Assembly: GCA_002392265.1 (NCBI GenBank)
Contig: DGGP01000070.1
Location: 1-10,661, forward strand
DNA from: Firmicutes bacterium UBA3871
Lineage (GTDB): Bacteria > Bacillota > Clostridia > Peptostreptococcales > Anaerovoracaceae
Reading direction: 5' to 3'
Length of the DNA stretch: 10,661 nt
Shown: one piece after another, positions 1 to 6,724 of the stretch
Layout: every line of letters begins with the position of its first letter
Position numbering within the stretch: position 1 is the stretch's first letter
Made by a program: the position numbers and the translations under genes
The notes under the pieces: model-generated
Seen by the model: the letters and a program-made list of their open reading frames with translations, nothing else
What the model was told of the DNA's origin: nothing
The model's database searches: none

Positions 1-2
1 GC

Positions 3-578
3 GCAGCCGGCGGCGCAGACGACGGCTCCGGTAGCCCGGCAAGCAGCGACACTCCGGACTACGAAATCTACAAATACATGAAGATTTCCGCAAGCAACTC
101 TTCGGAGCTCTACTACCCTGCGCTCTTCATCTTTGACGATCCGGGCGAGGTTGCAAACGGCGATAACGAATATCCGCCTTGCCTGATTGCAGAGTTTGAC
201 CAGAGCACCGGCAAAGCAACCGCTGTAAAGCTCTACGCATTCTTCCTCGACTACGAGGACGATGAGTGGGTAAATCAGGCGATTGAAACCTACGAGGGCA
301 GTGAGCACGAGGATGTCACCTCCGCCACAAAGGGGCGCGTAAACGATTTCGTTTCCTACCTCTGCGCGGAAATCAAACCTGATTCATACGGCTACGACCA
401 GTACATCCGGAACCTTTTCTACGACCAGAACATCGAACAATACAAAGACGACGTTTACTTTGACAACCTCTACAATTATGACACCGAGCCTTGGCATGAA
501 GAAGGCGAAGGTTACTTCGAGGACGCCCTCTCGATGAAGCGCATAGAGTGGTCAAACTCCGAACTCAAGCCATTCTAA
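3..578 (+). CDS. C-terminal part of an unrecognised acidic protein (5' end outside window)
   Basis: The frame is open from the left edge to the TAA at 576-578, so this is the tail of a longer gene. The ATG at 78 has no ribosome site before it and is an internal methionine. The first ~20 visible residues are a Gly/Ala/Ser/Asp/Pro-rich linker (GADDGSGSPASSDTP), as often found between a secretion or lipoprotein signal and an extracellular domain; the signal itself would lie outside the window. The remaining ~166 residues are strongly acidic, rich in Asp, Glu and Tyr, with many DY, YD and EDD pairs and no transmembrane stretch. I do not recognise the family. A surface or lipid-anchored location is inference only. 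The gene converges on psd and shares a bidirectional terminator with it. Confidence 0.75.
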   Translation, partial: AAGGADDGSGSPASSDTPDYEIYKYMKISASNSSELYYPALFIFDDPGEVANGDNEYPPCLIAEFDQSTGKATAVKLYAFFLDYEDDEWVNQAIETYEGSEHEDVTSATKGRVNDFVSYLCAEIKPDSYGYDQYIRNLFYDQNIEQYKDDVYFDNLYNYDTEPWHEEGEGYFEDALSMKRIEWSNSELKPF

Positions 579-584
579 AAAACG

Positions 585-623
585 AAAGGATAGCTCGCAG
601 GTCTGCGAAAGCTATCCTTTTTT
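585..623. terminator. Bidirectional intrinsic terminator between the acidic-protein gene and psd
   Basis: AAAGGATAGCT (585-595) pairs perfectly with AGCTATCCTTT (610-620). Inside it CGCAG (596-600) pairs with CTGCG (603-607), leaving a small bulge. A T run follows on the plus strand (618-623), and an A run precedes it (577-582), which reads as a T run on the minus strand. It therefore can end both converging transcripts. The psd stop codon at 622-624 lies at the edge of the T run, so on the minus strand the hairpin begins directly after psd. Confidence 0.9.
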
Positions 624-1455
624 ACATTTCTTCATTTCCCGCCGATTTCTCGCCGATCTTTTCCCCCATCACCACGGGGATTTCGTAATTGCTGCCAAGC
701 TTTCCCGCAATATCCTCGCGAAGCTCCGCCCGACCCGCCGGAATCAGCACTATCACGGTCGAGCCGCCGTACTCGAAGTGGCCTTTTTCCTCGCCCCTCA
801 CGACATCGCAAGGTGCCGAGGCCTCGTTCACAATCCTCCCGACAAGCATCGCACCGACCTCCATCTGCACCGTGCGCCCGAAGTTTTCCGTGTCAAGGAC
901 GGCATACTCTCTGCTGTTCTCGACGAAGACCGGACAAGTCTCCAGCGCCACAGGCCGCACCGTGTGGAAGATTCCGTCCAGCTTCCTCCTCGCCACAAAC
1001 CTGCCCGACTCGAACCAGCTGTAGCGGTGGTAGTGGTCGACGCAAAGGCGAAAGACGAGAGCGTAGCCCCCTTCGAAGCCTGCCGCCAGCACACTGTCGT
1101 CCAGCAGACGGCTGATTGTGAACTTGCTCTGCTTCACGCTGAGGACAGTGCCCTGCTCGATCCTGTAAGCACTGAGCAGTCCGTCGCACGGCGATGTCAG
1201 CGCGCCTGCTTCCGCATTAATCGGCCTCAGTCCGCTCTTTATCCTGCGGCAAAAGAAGTCGTTAAAGCTACCGATGTCATCCAGAATGTAGTCTTCGGTC
1301 CGGATGCCGTTTTTTCGCACGAAAGAACCGATCAAAAGCTTTGACAGCCGGCCGTCAAGGATGCGTCCCGAAAGCTCGGATACGCTTCGGCTGACCAGCG
1401 GTTTTAATAATATCCTGCCGGGCCGCGTCCTGTATAAAAACGTTAACATGTTCAT
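622..1455 (-). CDS. psd: Phosphatidylserine decarboxylase proenzyme
   Basis: Decarboxylates phosphatidylserine to phosphatidylethanolamine at the inner face of the membrane, the second step after PssA. The 277-residue length suits the family. Visible marks are FNDFFCRR at about 64-71, a conserved loop in bacterial Psd; SPCDG at 88-92 with the charge-relay Asp91; the H-Y-H-R motif at 141-144 with the conserved His143; and FEYGGST at 227-233. Family knowledge places self-cleavage between Gly231 and Ser232, with Ser232 becoming the pyruvoyl cofactor of the small chain. Many enterobacterial enzymes have LGST; the GGST form here is a variant of the same site. The gene starts 13 bases after the pssA stop, so the two are co-transcribed, and it ends at the bidirectional terminator. 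Confidence is high because all catalytic elements are present. Confidence 0.95.
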   Translation of the reverse strand: MNMLTFLYRTRPGRILLKPLVSRSVSELSGRILDGRLSKLLIGSFVRKNGIRTEDYILDDIGSFNDFFCRRIKSGLRPINAEAGALTSPCDGLLSAYRIEQGTVLSVKQSKFTISRLLDDSVLAAGFEGGYALVFRLCVDHYHRYSWFESGRFVARRKLDGIFHTVRPVALETCPVFVENSREYAVLDTENFGRTVQMEVGAMLVGRIVNEASAPCDVVRGEEKGHFEYGGSTVIVLIPAGRAELREDIAGKLGSNYEIPVVMGEKIGEKSAGNEEM

Positions 1456-1468
1456 ATTTCAACATCCT

Positions 1469-2161
1469 CTAGTACATGTGGAACACAATCACGCTGAGGA
1501 TGAACTCAATTGTGCCTATGGCAATAATCGCCGAAAGCGCCTTTTTACCCGGCTTTCTAACCTTTACATTCAAAAGGAACGCAACGGCCATTATCAGCAT
1601 CAGAATAAAGTATATGATTGTCAGGTCCCATCTGACATAGAAATGAATCAGCATCTCAAGCGGGAACACCAGCGCCGCTGCGGTTACAGGCAGGCCTGTG
1701 AAGTAAGCCGTGCCGGTTTGCTTTGCTTCCTCTTCTCTGATTTCGGTCGTCGCATTGAAATACGCGAGCCTGATCAGCGCCGCGAGGACATAGATTACAG
1801 CAATCATAAGCAGCAGCACCAGCATCGCATAGTTGCCGTCATAGTCCCTTCTGCGAACGAGTTCTGTGAAGATACCGCTGATTCTCAGCTGTGCCAGACC
1901 GATTGTGGCCGGCAGAACGCCAAAGCAAATCATATCTGCAAGCGAGTCAATCTGGATACCGAAATCCTTTTCGAGCTTTGTTCTGCCCTTTTTGGTCCTG
2001 GCCACTCTGCCGTCGAACGCATCGAGGATGCCGGAAACCATCAAAAAGAAGATTCCCACCTCGGGGTGCCCGATGCCGGTCGTGGTAAAGATTATGCCTG
2101 TCACGCCCGAAGCAAGCGACAAGTATGTCAGTATCACAGTGTAGTCGTAAATTCCAATCAT
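1469..2161 (-). CDS. pssA: CDP-diacylglycerol--serine O-phosphatidyltransferase
   Basis: Makes phosphatidylserine and CMP from CDP-diacylglycerol and L-serine; its product is the substrate of the psd product encoded next. The CDP-alcohol phosphotransferase signature is complete: Asp47, Asp50-Gly51, Ala54-Arg55, Gly68, Asp72 and Asp76. The stretch between AR and G is 12 residues (TKKGRTKLEKDF), longer than the 8-9 of the usual pattern; I recall this longer form from clostridial PssA proteins. Several hydrophobic segments (about 8-28, 35-47, 80-100, 112-135 and others towards the C-terminus) fit a multi-pass membrane enzyme. The start is supported by AAGGAGAGAGG a few bases upstream of the ATG. 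It lies 32 bases after the upstream membrane-protein gene. PgsA has the same signature, but the psd neighbour favours PssA. Confidence 0.93.
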   Translation of the reverse strand: MIGIYDYTVILTYLSLASGVTGIIFTTTGIGHPEVGIFFLMVSGILDAFDGRVARTKKGRTKLEKDFGIQIDSLADMICFGVLPATIGLAQLRISGIFTELVRRRDYDGNYAMLVLLLMIAVIYVLAALIRLAYFNATTEIREEEAKQTGTAYFTGLPVTAAALVFPLEMLIHFYVRWDLTIIYFILMLIMAVAFLLNVKVRKPGKKALSAIIAIGTIEFILSVIVFHMY

Positions 2162-2193
2162 TTTCCCTCTCTCCTTTTTCTACAATTATGCCC

Positions 2194-2772
2194 TTATATC
2201 AATCCGAAGATTATGCTGTAAGCCAGTATGCACCAAGGCTTTCCGAGTATGATTATCCAGATGAACTTTTTGGAATCCATGTGAATCAGTCCCGAAAAGT
2301 AGCACAGGAAGTCGTCCGGAAACATCGGAAGCAGCGTTGCAACAAACAGAAAGACATCATAGGACTTTTTGTTTGCTATTTTGGCTTTCCATTTATTGTA
2401 CTGCTTTTCCGAGAAAAGCGAAATAACGAGGTCCACGCCGTATTTCTTTGCGAGGAAATACGCCGCAATCGAGCCTGCCGAGATTCCTATGTAATTACAG
2501 ACAAATCCCGTCCAGGTGCCAAAGCTGATTGCGCCCGCAGCACAGCCCAAATATCCCGGCAGAATCGGCAGCACCACCTGAACCGCCTGAAAAACCGTCA
2601 GGAACAAAGGACCTGCTATGCCAAAGCTCTTCATCCATTCCTGATACTCGTCAACAGAGTCGACCCTCGCGCTGAGCATGAACTTCACGAATACAAGCAG
2701 CATCACAATCAGGACTAAAATCGCGCATATTTTTAATTTTTTAATTTTATCCTTCTTTACATTGCCTTCCAT
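2194..2772 (-). CDS. TVP38/TMEM64 (DedA/SNARE-associated) family membrane protein
   Basis: An integral membrane protein of 192 residues. After a basic N-terminus (KKDKIKKLK) comes a membrane segment at about 14-33, then the family core: a re-entrant-like stretch with VVLPILPGYLGCAAGA (67-82), a glycine-rich helix (about 85-108), and the second half TLLPMFPDDFLCYFSG (146-161), ending in a hydrophobic helix to the C-terminus. Proteins with this VTT-type fold include DedA proteins linked to undecaprenyl-phosphate recycling and eukaryotic lipid scramblases. Position as first gene of an operon with pssA and psd suggests a role in moving or balancing phospholipids, but that is inference. No good Shine-Dalgarno is seen before the ATG at 2772, unlike the neighbours, so the start is slightly uncertain. 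An extended -10 promoter lies about 60 bases upstream. Confidence 0.87.
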   Translation of the reverse strand: MEGNVKKDKIKKLKICAILVLIVMLLVFVKFMLSARVDSVDEYQEWMKSFGIAGPLFLTVFQAVQVVLPILPGYLGCAAGAISFGTWTGFVCNYIGISAGSIAAYFLAKKYGVDLVISLFSEKQYNKWKAKIANKKSYDVFLFVATLLPMFPDDFLCYFSGLIHMDSKKFIWIIILGKPWCILAYSIIFGLI

Positions 2773-2831
2773 TGTATTCTATCAGTCTTTCGCAGTCTTT
2801 TGCCATTTTGCGCTTTTGCCTATAATCTATA

Positions 2832-2840
2832 ATTATACCA
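2832..2840 (-). promoter_or_regulatory. Extended -10 promoter for the TVP38-pssA-psd operon
   Basis: Read on the minus strand the sequence is TGGTATAAT, a perfect TATAAT (2832-2837) with the TG of an extended -10 one base upstream (2839-2840). There is no convincing -35 hexamer at 16-18 bases, which extended -10 promoters tolerate. It lies just past the stop codon of the upstream WYL gene, so the lipid operon can be transcribed separately; I see no strong terminator between the two, so read-through is also possible. Confidence 0.6.
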
Positions 2841-2860
2841 TATCATGTTCATTTTATCTA

Positions 2861-3850
2861 TTATTGCCCTTTATACTTTCCCAGCCCTTTTTCAAGGTCG
2901 GCGATTATTTCGCTGCGCAGCTTTTCGGGGCGGATGATTTCAACGCCGTTTATGTACTGCAGCGCCCAGTATTTCATTGCCATAGGGCTGGCTGTAAGGC
3001 TGATGCTAACCTTGCCCTCGTCGGCAGTCTCGGAAATGGTGATGTCCTTGCCGAACCAGTCAATCACCTGGTCTACTATGATTTTGTCCGCAGTAAAATC
3101 GATGCGCTCCGGCTCGTCGGAAAACATATACGGATAAGCCGATCCGAGCAGCTTGTAATCTATGCCGCGCTCGTTACCGGGAACCTTCTTTAGCGGAAAG
3201 GCCTTTTCATCCAGGATCTCCATATTCGTAATCCTGTCGAGCCTGTAGTTCTGAATCGTTTGATATCGATCGTTGTATCCGCGCAGGTAGTATCGCTGGT
3301 TGTGGAGAAGCATCAGGTACGGGCTGACCGTCTGAGTCGAAGACCGGTGCAGCTTTTTGTCGGTGCCGTATTTATTGTAGCTAAAGGTGATTTTTCTGGC
3401 TTCCTCGATAGCGGTGTGGACGAGTGCGATATTGTAGAAAACCGCCTGGTTTTCAGTCTTGCTCCACTCGTTTACGGAATGAACGTAGCGCACGCTTGCC
3501 TTGAAGTATTTGTTCGAGAGCTCGCAAATGCGCTCAATCAGGTCTTTCGACTGCCTCGCAGTAACATGCTTGCTGGAAAGCACGCCGTCTATTAAAAGTC
3601 GCAGCTCGGAGTCGTCGAACCTGCGCTCTGCAATGTAACTGCCGCCTCGCTTTGACTCTATTTCGACGCCGGCTTCCTTTAAAAGCGACAGATTGCGGCC
3701 CACAGTTTTTCTGTCCACATCAATACCGTATTGTGCTTTCAGCTTTGCCACGATTTCTTCCTGCGTAATAGGATGATCGTAATCGCTGTGCTCTTCGAGG
3801 ATGTCTTTAATCCTGAGAAGCGCTAATTTTTTCGGTTCGGAAGCTCCCAT
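2861..3850 (-). CDS. WYL-domain transcriptional regulator with N-terminal winged HTH
   Basis: A predicted cytoplasmic DNA-binding regulator of 329 residues, a usual length for the family. The N-terminal ~75 residues form an HTH_11/DeoR-like winged helix: LLRIKDILEEHSDYDHPIT, then the recognition helix DRKTVGRNLSLLKEAG (46-61) and the wing (GGSYIAERRF, 69-78). The WYL domain occupies about 135-215, with the core SPYLMLLHNQRYYLRGY (176-192); YYL replaces the namesake WYL. It is followed by IQNYRLDRI (199-207). The C-terminal ~100 residues match the WYL C-terminal extension. WYL domains are known to bind nucleic acid or small ligands and to control DNA-repair, defence and metabolic genes. The target here is unknown; the adjacent lipid operon is one candidate. 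The start is supported by AAGGAG about 8 bases before the ATG. It has its own promoter. Confidence 0.92.
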   Translation of the reverse strand: MGASEPKKLALLRIKDILEEHSDYDHPITQEEIVAKLKAQYGIDVDRKTVGRNLSLLKEAGVEIESKRGGSYIAERRFDDSELRLLIDGVLSSKHVTARQSKDLIERICELSNKYFKASVRYVHSVNEWSKTENQAVFYNIALVHTAIEEARKITFSYNKYGTDKKLHRSSTQTVSPYLMLLHNQRYYLRGYNDRYQTIQNYRLDRITNMEILDEKAFPLKKVPGNERGIDYKLLGSAYPYMFSDEPERIDFTADKIIVDQVIDWFGKDITISETADEGKVSISLTASPMAMKYWALQYINGVEIIRPEKLRSEIIADLEKGLGKYKGQ

Positions 3851-3885
3851 ACTCGTTCTCCTTTTTTACTTTTTTATACGATATT

Positions 3886-3914
3886 ATAATACGACAGCAG
3901 AGGTTTTTTTACAA
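3886..3914 (-). promoter_or_regulatory. Promoter of the WYL regulator gene
   Basis: On the minus strand TTGTAA (3914-3909, 4 of 6 to TTGACA) is followed by exactly 17 bases and TATTAT (3891-3886, 5 of 6 to TATAAT). Transcription would start about 30 bases before the ATG at 3850. The -35 element begins only two bases after the T run of the terminator of the upstream redox operon, so the boundary between the units is very compact. Confidence 0.65.
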
Positions 3915-3915
3915 T

Positions 3916-3939
3916 AAAAAATGGGCGAAAATTCGCCCA
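3916..3939 (-). terminator. Intrinsic terminator of the flavodoxin-marR-radical SAM-nitroreductase operon
   Basis: TGGGCGAA (3922-3929) and TTCGCCCA (3932-3939) form a perfect 8-base-pair stem with a two-base plus-strand spacer. On the minus strand the stem is followed by TTTTTT at 3921-3916. It lies 50 bases after the nitroreductase stop codon. On the plus strand the sequence after the stem has no long T run, so it acts mainly in the minus direction. Confidence 0.9.
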
Positions 3940-3988
3940 AAGTTTACTTCTGTCGTTACCGCCAAGCTGCCGCCGGGTTGCGCCGCCT

Positions 3989-4648
3989 CTAGAGACTGCC
4001 GCCGCCTTCGCGTCCGACCTCGAAGTGGTATTTCACGATTCCCAGATCGATCTGGCTGAGCACTCCGCCCTTGTCGATAAACTCGACGGACTCGTCGGCA
4101 TTCAGCTTGATCAGGAACTTTTGCTGGTTGATGGCAGTAGGTGCAAGCAGCGCCATTTCAACGCCTCTCTCGAACCAGTCAGGTCTTTCGCCCGCCGCTT
4201 CGCTTACCTGATCTGCAGTCTTTGACTTGTGCGGTCTGCCCTGATCTGCGCCATAGCCGATCGCGATTGCAATTACCAGTCTTTCGTCATCAAGAACCTC
4301 CGCTCCGATATTTTCCTTGTTGAAGGTTCCCGCCCAGCATGTATTAAGCCCGATGCTCTGAGCATAGAGCACCAGCTGCTCGCCGAAATAGCCCACTCTC
4401 TGGTCCAGATTGTCGATATCCTTTCCGACGCATGCGATTACGCTCGGTGCCGAGCCCAGCCCCATAAACTTGTTAAGGAGCTTGTTAAATGTCTTTCCCG
4501 CATCCTCGATAAACTGCATATTGAGATTGCCGCGTCTGTTAAGCTCTCTGATCTTTTCCTTCAGCAAAGCCACCTTTTCCTCTTCGATTTTCTCAGGCCT
4601 ATAGTTGCGGACCGAATGTCTCGCTCTGATTGCTTCAACACTGTTCAT
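3989..4648 (-). CDS. Nitroreductase-family flavoprotein
   Basis: A predicted FMN-dependent NAD(P)H oxidoreductase, 219 residues. The N-terminal RARHSVRNYRPEKI (8-21) is the family's R-x-S-x-R phosphate-binding motif for FMN. GYFGEQLVLYAQSIGLNTCWAG (86-107) is the conserved helix and G-L-x-x-x-W loop, and IAIGYG follows at about 127-132. The segment with PDWFERGVEMALLAPTAINQQKF is the second-half helix typical of the TM_1586-like putative nitroreductases, which can carry two half-domains in one chain. The C-terminus ends in a short glycine-rich tail (GREGGGSL). The true substrate is unknown. The gene overlaps the radical SAM gene by 14 bases and its ribosome site (GGGAGGAAAG) is inside that gene, showing translational coupling. 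It is the last gene of the operon. Confidence 0.9.
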   Translation of the reverse strand: MNSVEAIRARHSVRNYRPEKIEEEKVALLKEKIRELNRRGNLNMQFIEDAGKTFNKLLNKFMGLGSAPSVIACVGKDIDNLDQRVGYFGEQLVLYAQSIGLNTCWAGTFNKENIGAEVLDDERLVIAIAIGYGADQGRPHKSKTADQVSEAAGERPDWFERGVEMALLAPTAINQQKFLIKLNADESVEFIDKGGVLSQIDLGIVKYHFEVGREGGGSL

Positions 4649-5753
4649 TTATATCTTTCCTCCCTTTGCGCAAAAGAGCCTCTACCTGCTCGCGCTTTTC
4701 GTATAGTACGCACCCTCCGTCGTGGTCATCCAGCAAGACGCCTTCGCTCTGAAGCGCCGTAAACAGCGGCGAATGGATGGCCTCACGCAGCGAAGTGCTT
4801 TTGATATTCACATCGGAATAAGGCGAGAACGGGCAAGGCTCCGCACCGCCATGCGAATTAATGTGGAAAAATCCCCTGCCCGCAGCTACGCAGCCGCCCG
4901 AGCTTTTCTCATCACCCGGAAATGATATATACACCATTTCCGGTCTTTCATTTCTAAGCCGCGCAATCGCTGTCGCTAGGTATTCGCGCTCTGCATCTCC
5001 CGGAGCAAGCTCGCTGCTCTCCTCCGTTACCGGCACGAACTCCACAAATATCACCGCCTTGCAGCCTCTGTCGGCAAGCTCATCCAAAAACTCATCCGAC
5101 ACAACCTCGCGCACATTTTCCGTTGTGGCAGTGACGGACGCTCCAAATATCAGCCCTCGCCTGTGAAGCTCATCCATATTCGCGATCAAGCGGTCGTAAA
5201 TTCCCTCGCCTCTGCGCACATCGGTCTTTTCCTTTTTTCCCTCGATGCTCATGACCGGTATCAGATTGCGATGCTCGTCGAGCAGCTTGAAATAAGCCTC
5301 ATCCATGTATGTGCCGTTGGTGAAGATCGGGAAGAGTATGTTCTTCCGCTCGCCTGCAGCCTTGATAACGCCCCTGCGGAGCATAGGCTCGCCCCCCGCG
5401 AGAAGTATGAAGCTGATGCCCATTTCGTCAGCTTCCTCGAAGGTCTTCAGCCACTCGGCGTCGGTAAGCTGGCTAATCGGCTCTTCATCGACTGTGGCGT
5501 GATTGCAGCGTGAATAGCAGCCTGCGCAGTGGAGATTGCATCTACTTGTTATGCTGGCAATCAGGAAGGGTGGTATGTGCTCGTCTGCCGTTTCTGCCTT
5601 TCTCCGCTTTCTGCTTGCTGCAGCGGCAGCCTTGGCAAAGCCTGCCATGAAAGCGCTCTCCTTTGGATTCCTGAGTGTCGCCTTTACCGCGTCGGCCACA
5701 ACACGCTCGACGCCCTTTGTCATATATTCCTGAATGTCAAAATCTCTACCCAT
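4635..5753 (-). CDS. Radical SAM protein with SPASM-like C-terminal cysteines
   Basis: A predicted radical S-adenosylmethionine enzyme of 372 residues. An alpha-helical N-terminal extension of ~60 residues (VERVVADAVKATLRNP, Ala/Lys-rich at 37-54) precedes the radical SAM domain. The cluster motif is C72-x3-C76-x2-C79 (CNLHCAGCY), with a further Cys83; LLAGGEP (117-123) is the SAM-binding GGEP motif. The C-terminal third carries Cys288, Cys307 and Cys348, spaced like a reduced SPASM/twitch region that may hold a second iron-sulfur cluster. I recognise this as a common but functionally uncharacterised clostridial family often annotated only as radical SAM. The start is supported by AGAGGAAAG before the ATG, 11 bases after the marR stop. 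The flavodoxin of the operon is a plausible electron donor to the cluster (inference). No peptide precursor gene is seen nearby. Confidence 0.92.
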   Translation of the reverse strand: MGRDFDIQEYMTKGVERVVADAVKATLRNPKESAFMAGFAKAAAAASRKRRKAETADEHIPPFLIASITSRCNLHCAGCYSRCNHATVDEEPISQLTDAEWLKTFEEADEMGISFILLAGGEPMLRRGVIKAAGERKNILFPIFTNGTYMDEAYFKLLDEHRNLIPVMSIEGKKEKTDVRRGEGIYDRLIANMDELHRRGLIFGASVTATTENVREVVSDEFLDELADRGCKAVIFVEFVPVTEESSELAPGDAEREYLATAIARLRNERPEMVYISFPGDEKSSGGCVAAGRGFFHINSHGGAEPCPFSPYSDVNIKSTSLREAIHSPLFTALQSEGVLLDDHDGGCVLYEKREQVEALLRKGRKDINEQC

Positions 5754-5764
5754 AGCTTTCCTCT

Positions 5765-6199
5765 CTACTCACTTTCCAAAAACAGATATAGCAGCCTATA
5801 CAGCTCTTTGGCGTCATTTTCCGTAAGAGAAGTCGTTTTGGACATCAATTTCAGTGGGATGTCTTTGCACTTTTCCTTTAACGCATTGCCATCTGAAGTT
5901 ATCGTTATCAGCGTGATGCGCTCGTCTTCCTTTGAGCGCTCGCGCGTGATATATCCCGCTTTTTCAAGCCTCTTCAGAAGCGGTGTCAGCGTACCCGCAT
6001 CGAGATACAGTATCTCGCCGAGCTGCCCGACATTCACGCATTCCTTTTCCCAAAGCACCATCAGCACGATGTACTGTGTGTAAGTCAGGCCCAGCGGCTT
6101 TAAGTACGGCGTGTACCTCGCAACAATTTTCCTGCTGCACGCATAGAGCGGGAAGCATAACTGATTTTTAATTAAAAGCTGCTCGTACTGCTGTGCCAT
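5765..6199 (-). CDS. MarR-family, OhrR-like thiol redox regulator
   Basis: A 144-residue winged-helix repressor close in layout to Bacillus subtilis OhrR, which senses organic hydroperoxides. NQLCFPLYACSRKI places Cys15, Tyr19 and Tyr29 at the same positions as the OhrR sensing cysteine and its tyrosine partners. The wHTH core is VGQLGEILYLDAGTLTPLLKRLEK (57-80) followed by the wing RERSKEDERITLITIT (86-101). Extra cysteines at 21, 54 and 111 make a two-cysteine mechanism possible. The start has an excellent site (GGAGGTATAATA-ATG) lying in the last codons of the flavodoxin gene, whose stop is two bases away. Encoded inside the operon, it probably represses the promoter at 6725-6753, where an 18-base inverted repeat sits. 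No ohrA peroxidase gene is nearby, so the regulated response differs from the classic pair. I therefore give no gene symbol. Confidence 0.92.
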   Translation of the reverse strand: MAQQYEQLLIKNQLCFPLYACSRKIVARYTPYLKPLGLTYTQYIVLMVLWEKECVNVGQLGEILYLDAGTLTPLLKRLEKAGYITRERSKEDERITLITITSDGNALKEKCKDIPLKLMSKTTSLTENDAKELYRLLYLFLESE

Positions 6200-6201
6200 T
6201 A

Positions 6202-6639
6202 TTATACCTCCGATGCGTTATGCACAAGCTTTGCGTCGACTGACGCAGCTCCCTTCAATGACGGAGACAGCTTTTCCGCAGTCTTTCCGATTCCGCTGCC
6301 GCCCGAAGTAGCAAAAGCGTGCACAGTCTTTCCATTCCAGTCATAGCCCTGTGCGAAGGTGTGAATTACCCTCGGTGCCTGTCCGTACCAAATCGGGAAG
6401 CCGAGGTAGACAGTGTCGTACTTTTCAAAGCCCTCAATTTTGCCCGCTACCGGAACATCCTTCCCGCCCATCTGCTCGCGATTGCATCTGGACATAGGAT
6501 TCAGGTAGTTGATATCCGCCTTTGTGTAAGGCTCCTGTGGAATTATCTCGTAAATGTCCGCTCCGATTTTCTCTGCGAACTCCTTTGCAACCTTTGCGGT
6601 TGTCCCTTTTGCACTAAAATAAGCTACTAATGTTGCCAT
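6202..6639 (-). CDS. Flavodoxin-fold FMN protein
   Basis: A small soluble FMN-binding electron carrier or flavodoxin-like reductase, 145 residues. The N-terminal strand and phosphate loop VAYFSAKGTTAKVAKEFAE (5-23) bind the FMN phosphate. LGFPIWYGQAPRVIHTF (79-95) supplies the aromatic residues around the isoalloxazine ring, and FATSGGSGIGKTAEKL (109-124) is the third flavin loop. It matches the flavodoxin_4 group common in Clostridia. First gene of the operon with an OhrR-like regulator, a radical SAM enzyme and a nitroreductase. A role as electron donor for the radical SAM cluster or as a quinone/oxidative-stress reductase is inference. The ribosome site AAAGGGGAAAACA precedes the ATG. Its stop codon is two bases from the marR start, so expression is coupled. 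Confidence 0.92.
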   Translation of the reverse strand: MATLVAYFSAKGTTAKVAKEFAEKIGADIYEIIPQEPYTKADINYLNPMSRCNREQMGGKDVPVAGKIEGFEKYDTVYLGFPIWYGQAPRVIHTFAQGYDWNGKTVHAFATSGGSGIGKTAEKLSPSLKGAASVDAKLVHNASEV

Positions 6640-6718
6640 TGTTTTCCCCTTTCTTTCCTTTTGTTGTTTGGTTATTGATTGTTTGATTGTATTGATTGAT
6701 TGTATTGGTTTTATCTTT
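6640..6718 (-). promoter_or_regulatory. Unstructured, G-free 5' leader of the flavodoxin operon
   Basis: The expected transcript leader runs from about 6718 to the flavodoxin start. Plus-strand bases 6661-6714 contain no C at all, so 54 bases of the RNA contain no G. The RNA is made of repeated CAATCAAT and ACAATCAA units, then a C/A-rich stretch, then the AAGGGGAAA ribosome site. Such RNA cannot form GC stems, so it is expected to be open for ribosome loading. It may instead be a simple-sequence expansion; no known riboswitch is recognised. Confidence 0.5.
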
Positions 6719-6724
6719 TGTCAT

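Noticed and set aside
78..578. Complete gene starting at the ATG at 78
   Set aside because: No ribosome site precedes it and the frame continues open to the left edge with a linker-like composition, so the true start is outside the window.
778..1344. Plus-strand open frame of 188 codons across psd
   Set aside because: It lies opposite the well-supported psd gene, has no ribosome site, and its translation resembles no protein family.
1304..2221. Plus-strand open frame of 305 codons across pssA
   Set aside because: It is antisense to the CDP-alcohol phosphotransferase motif region; the translation is low in hydrophobic core pattern and unrecognisable.
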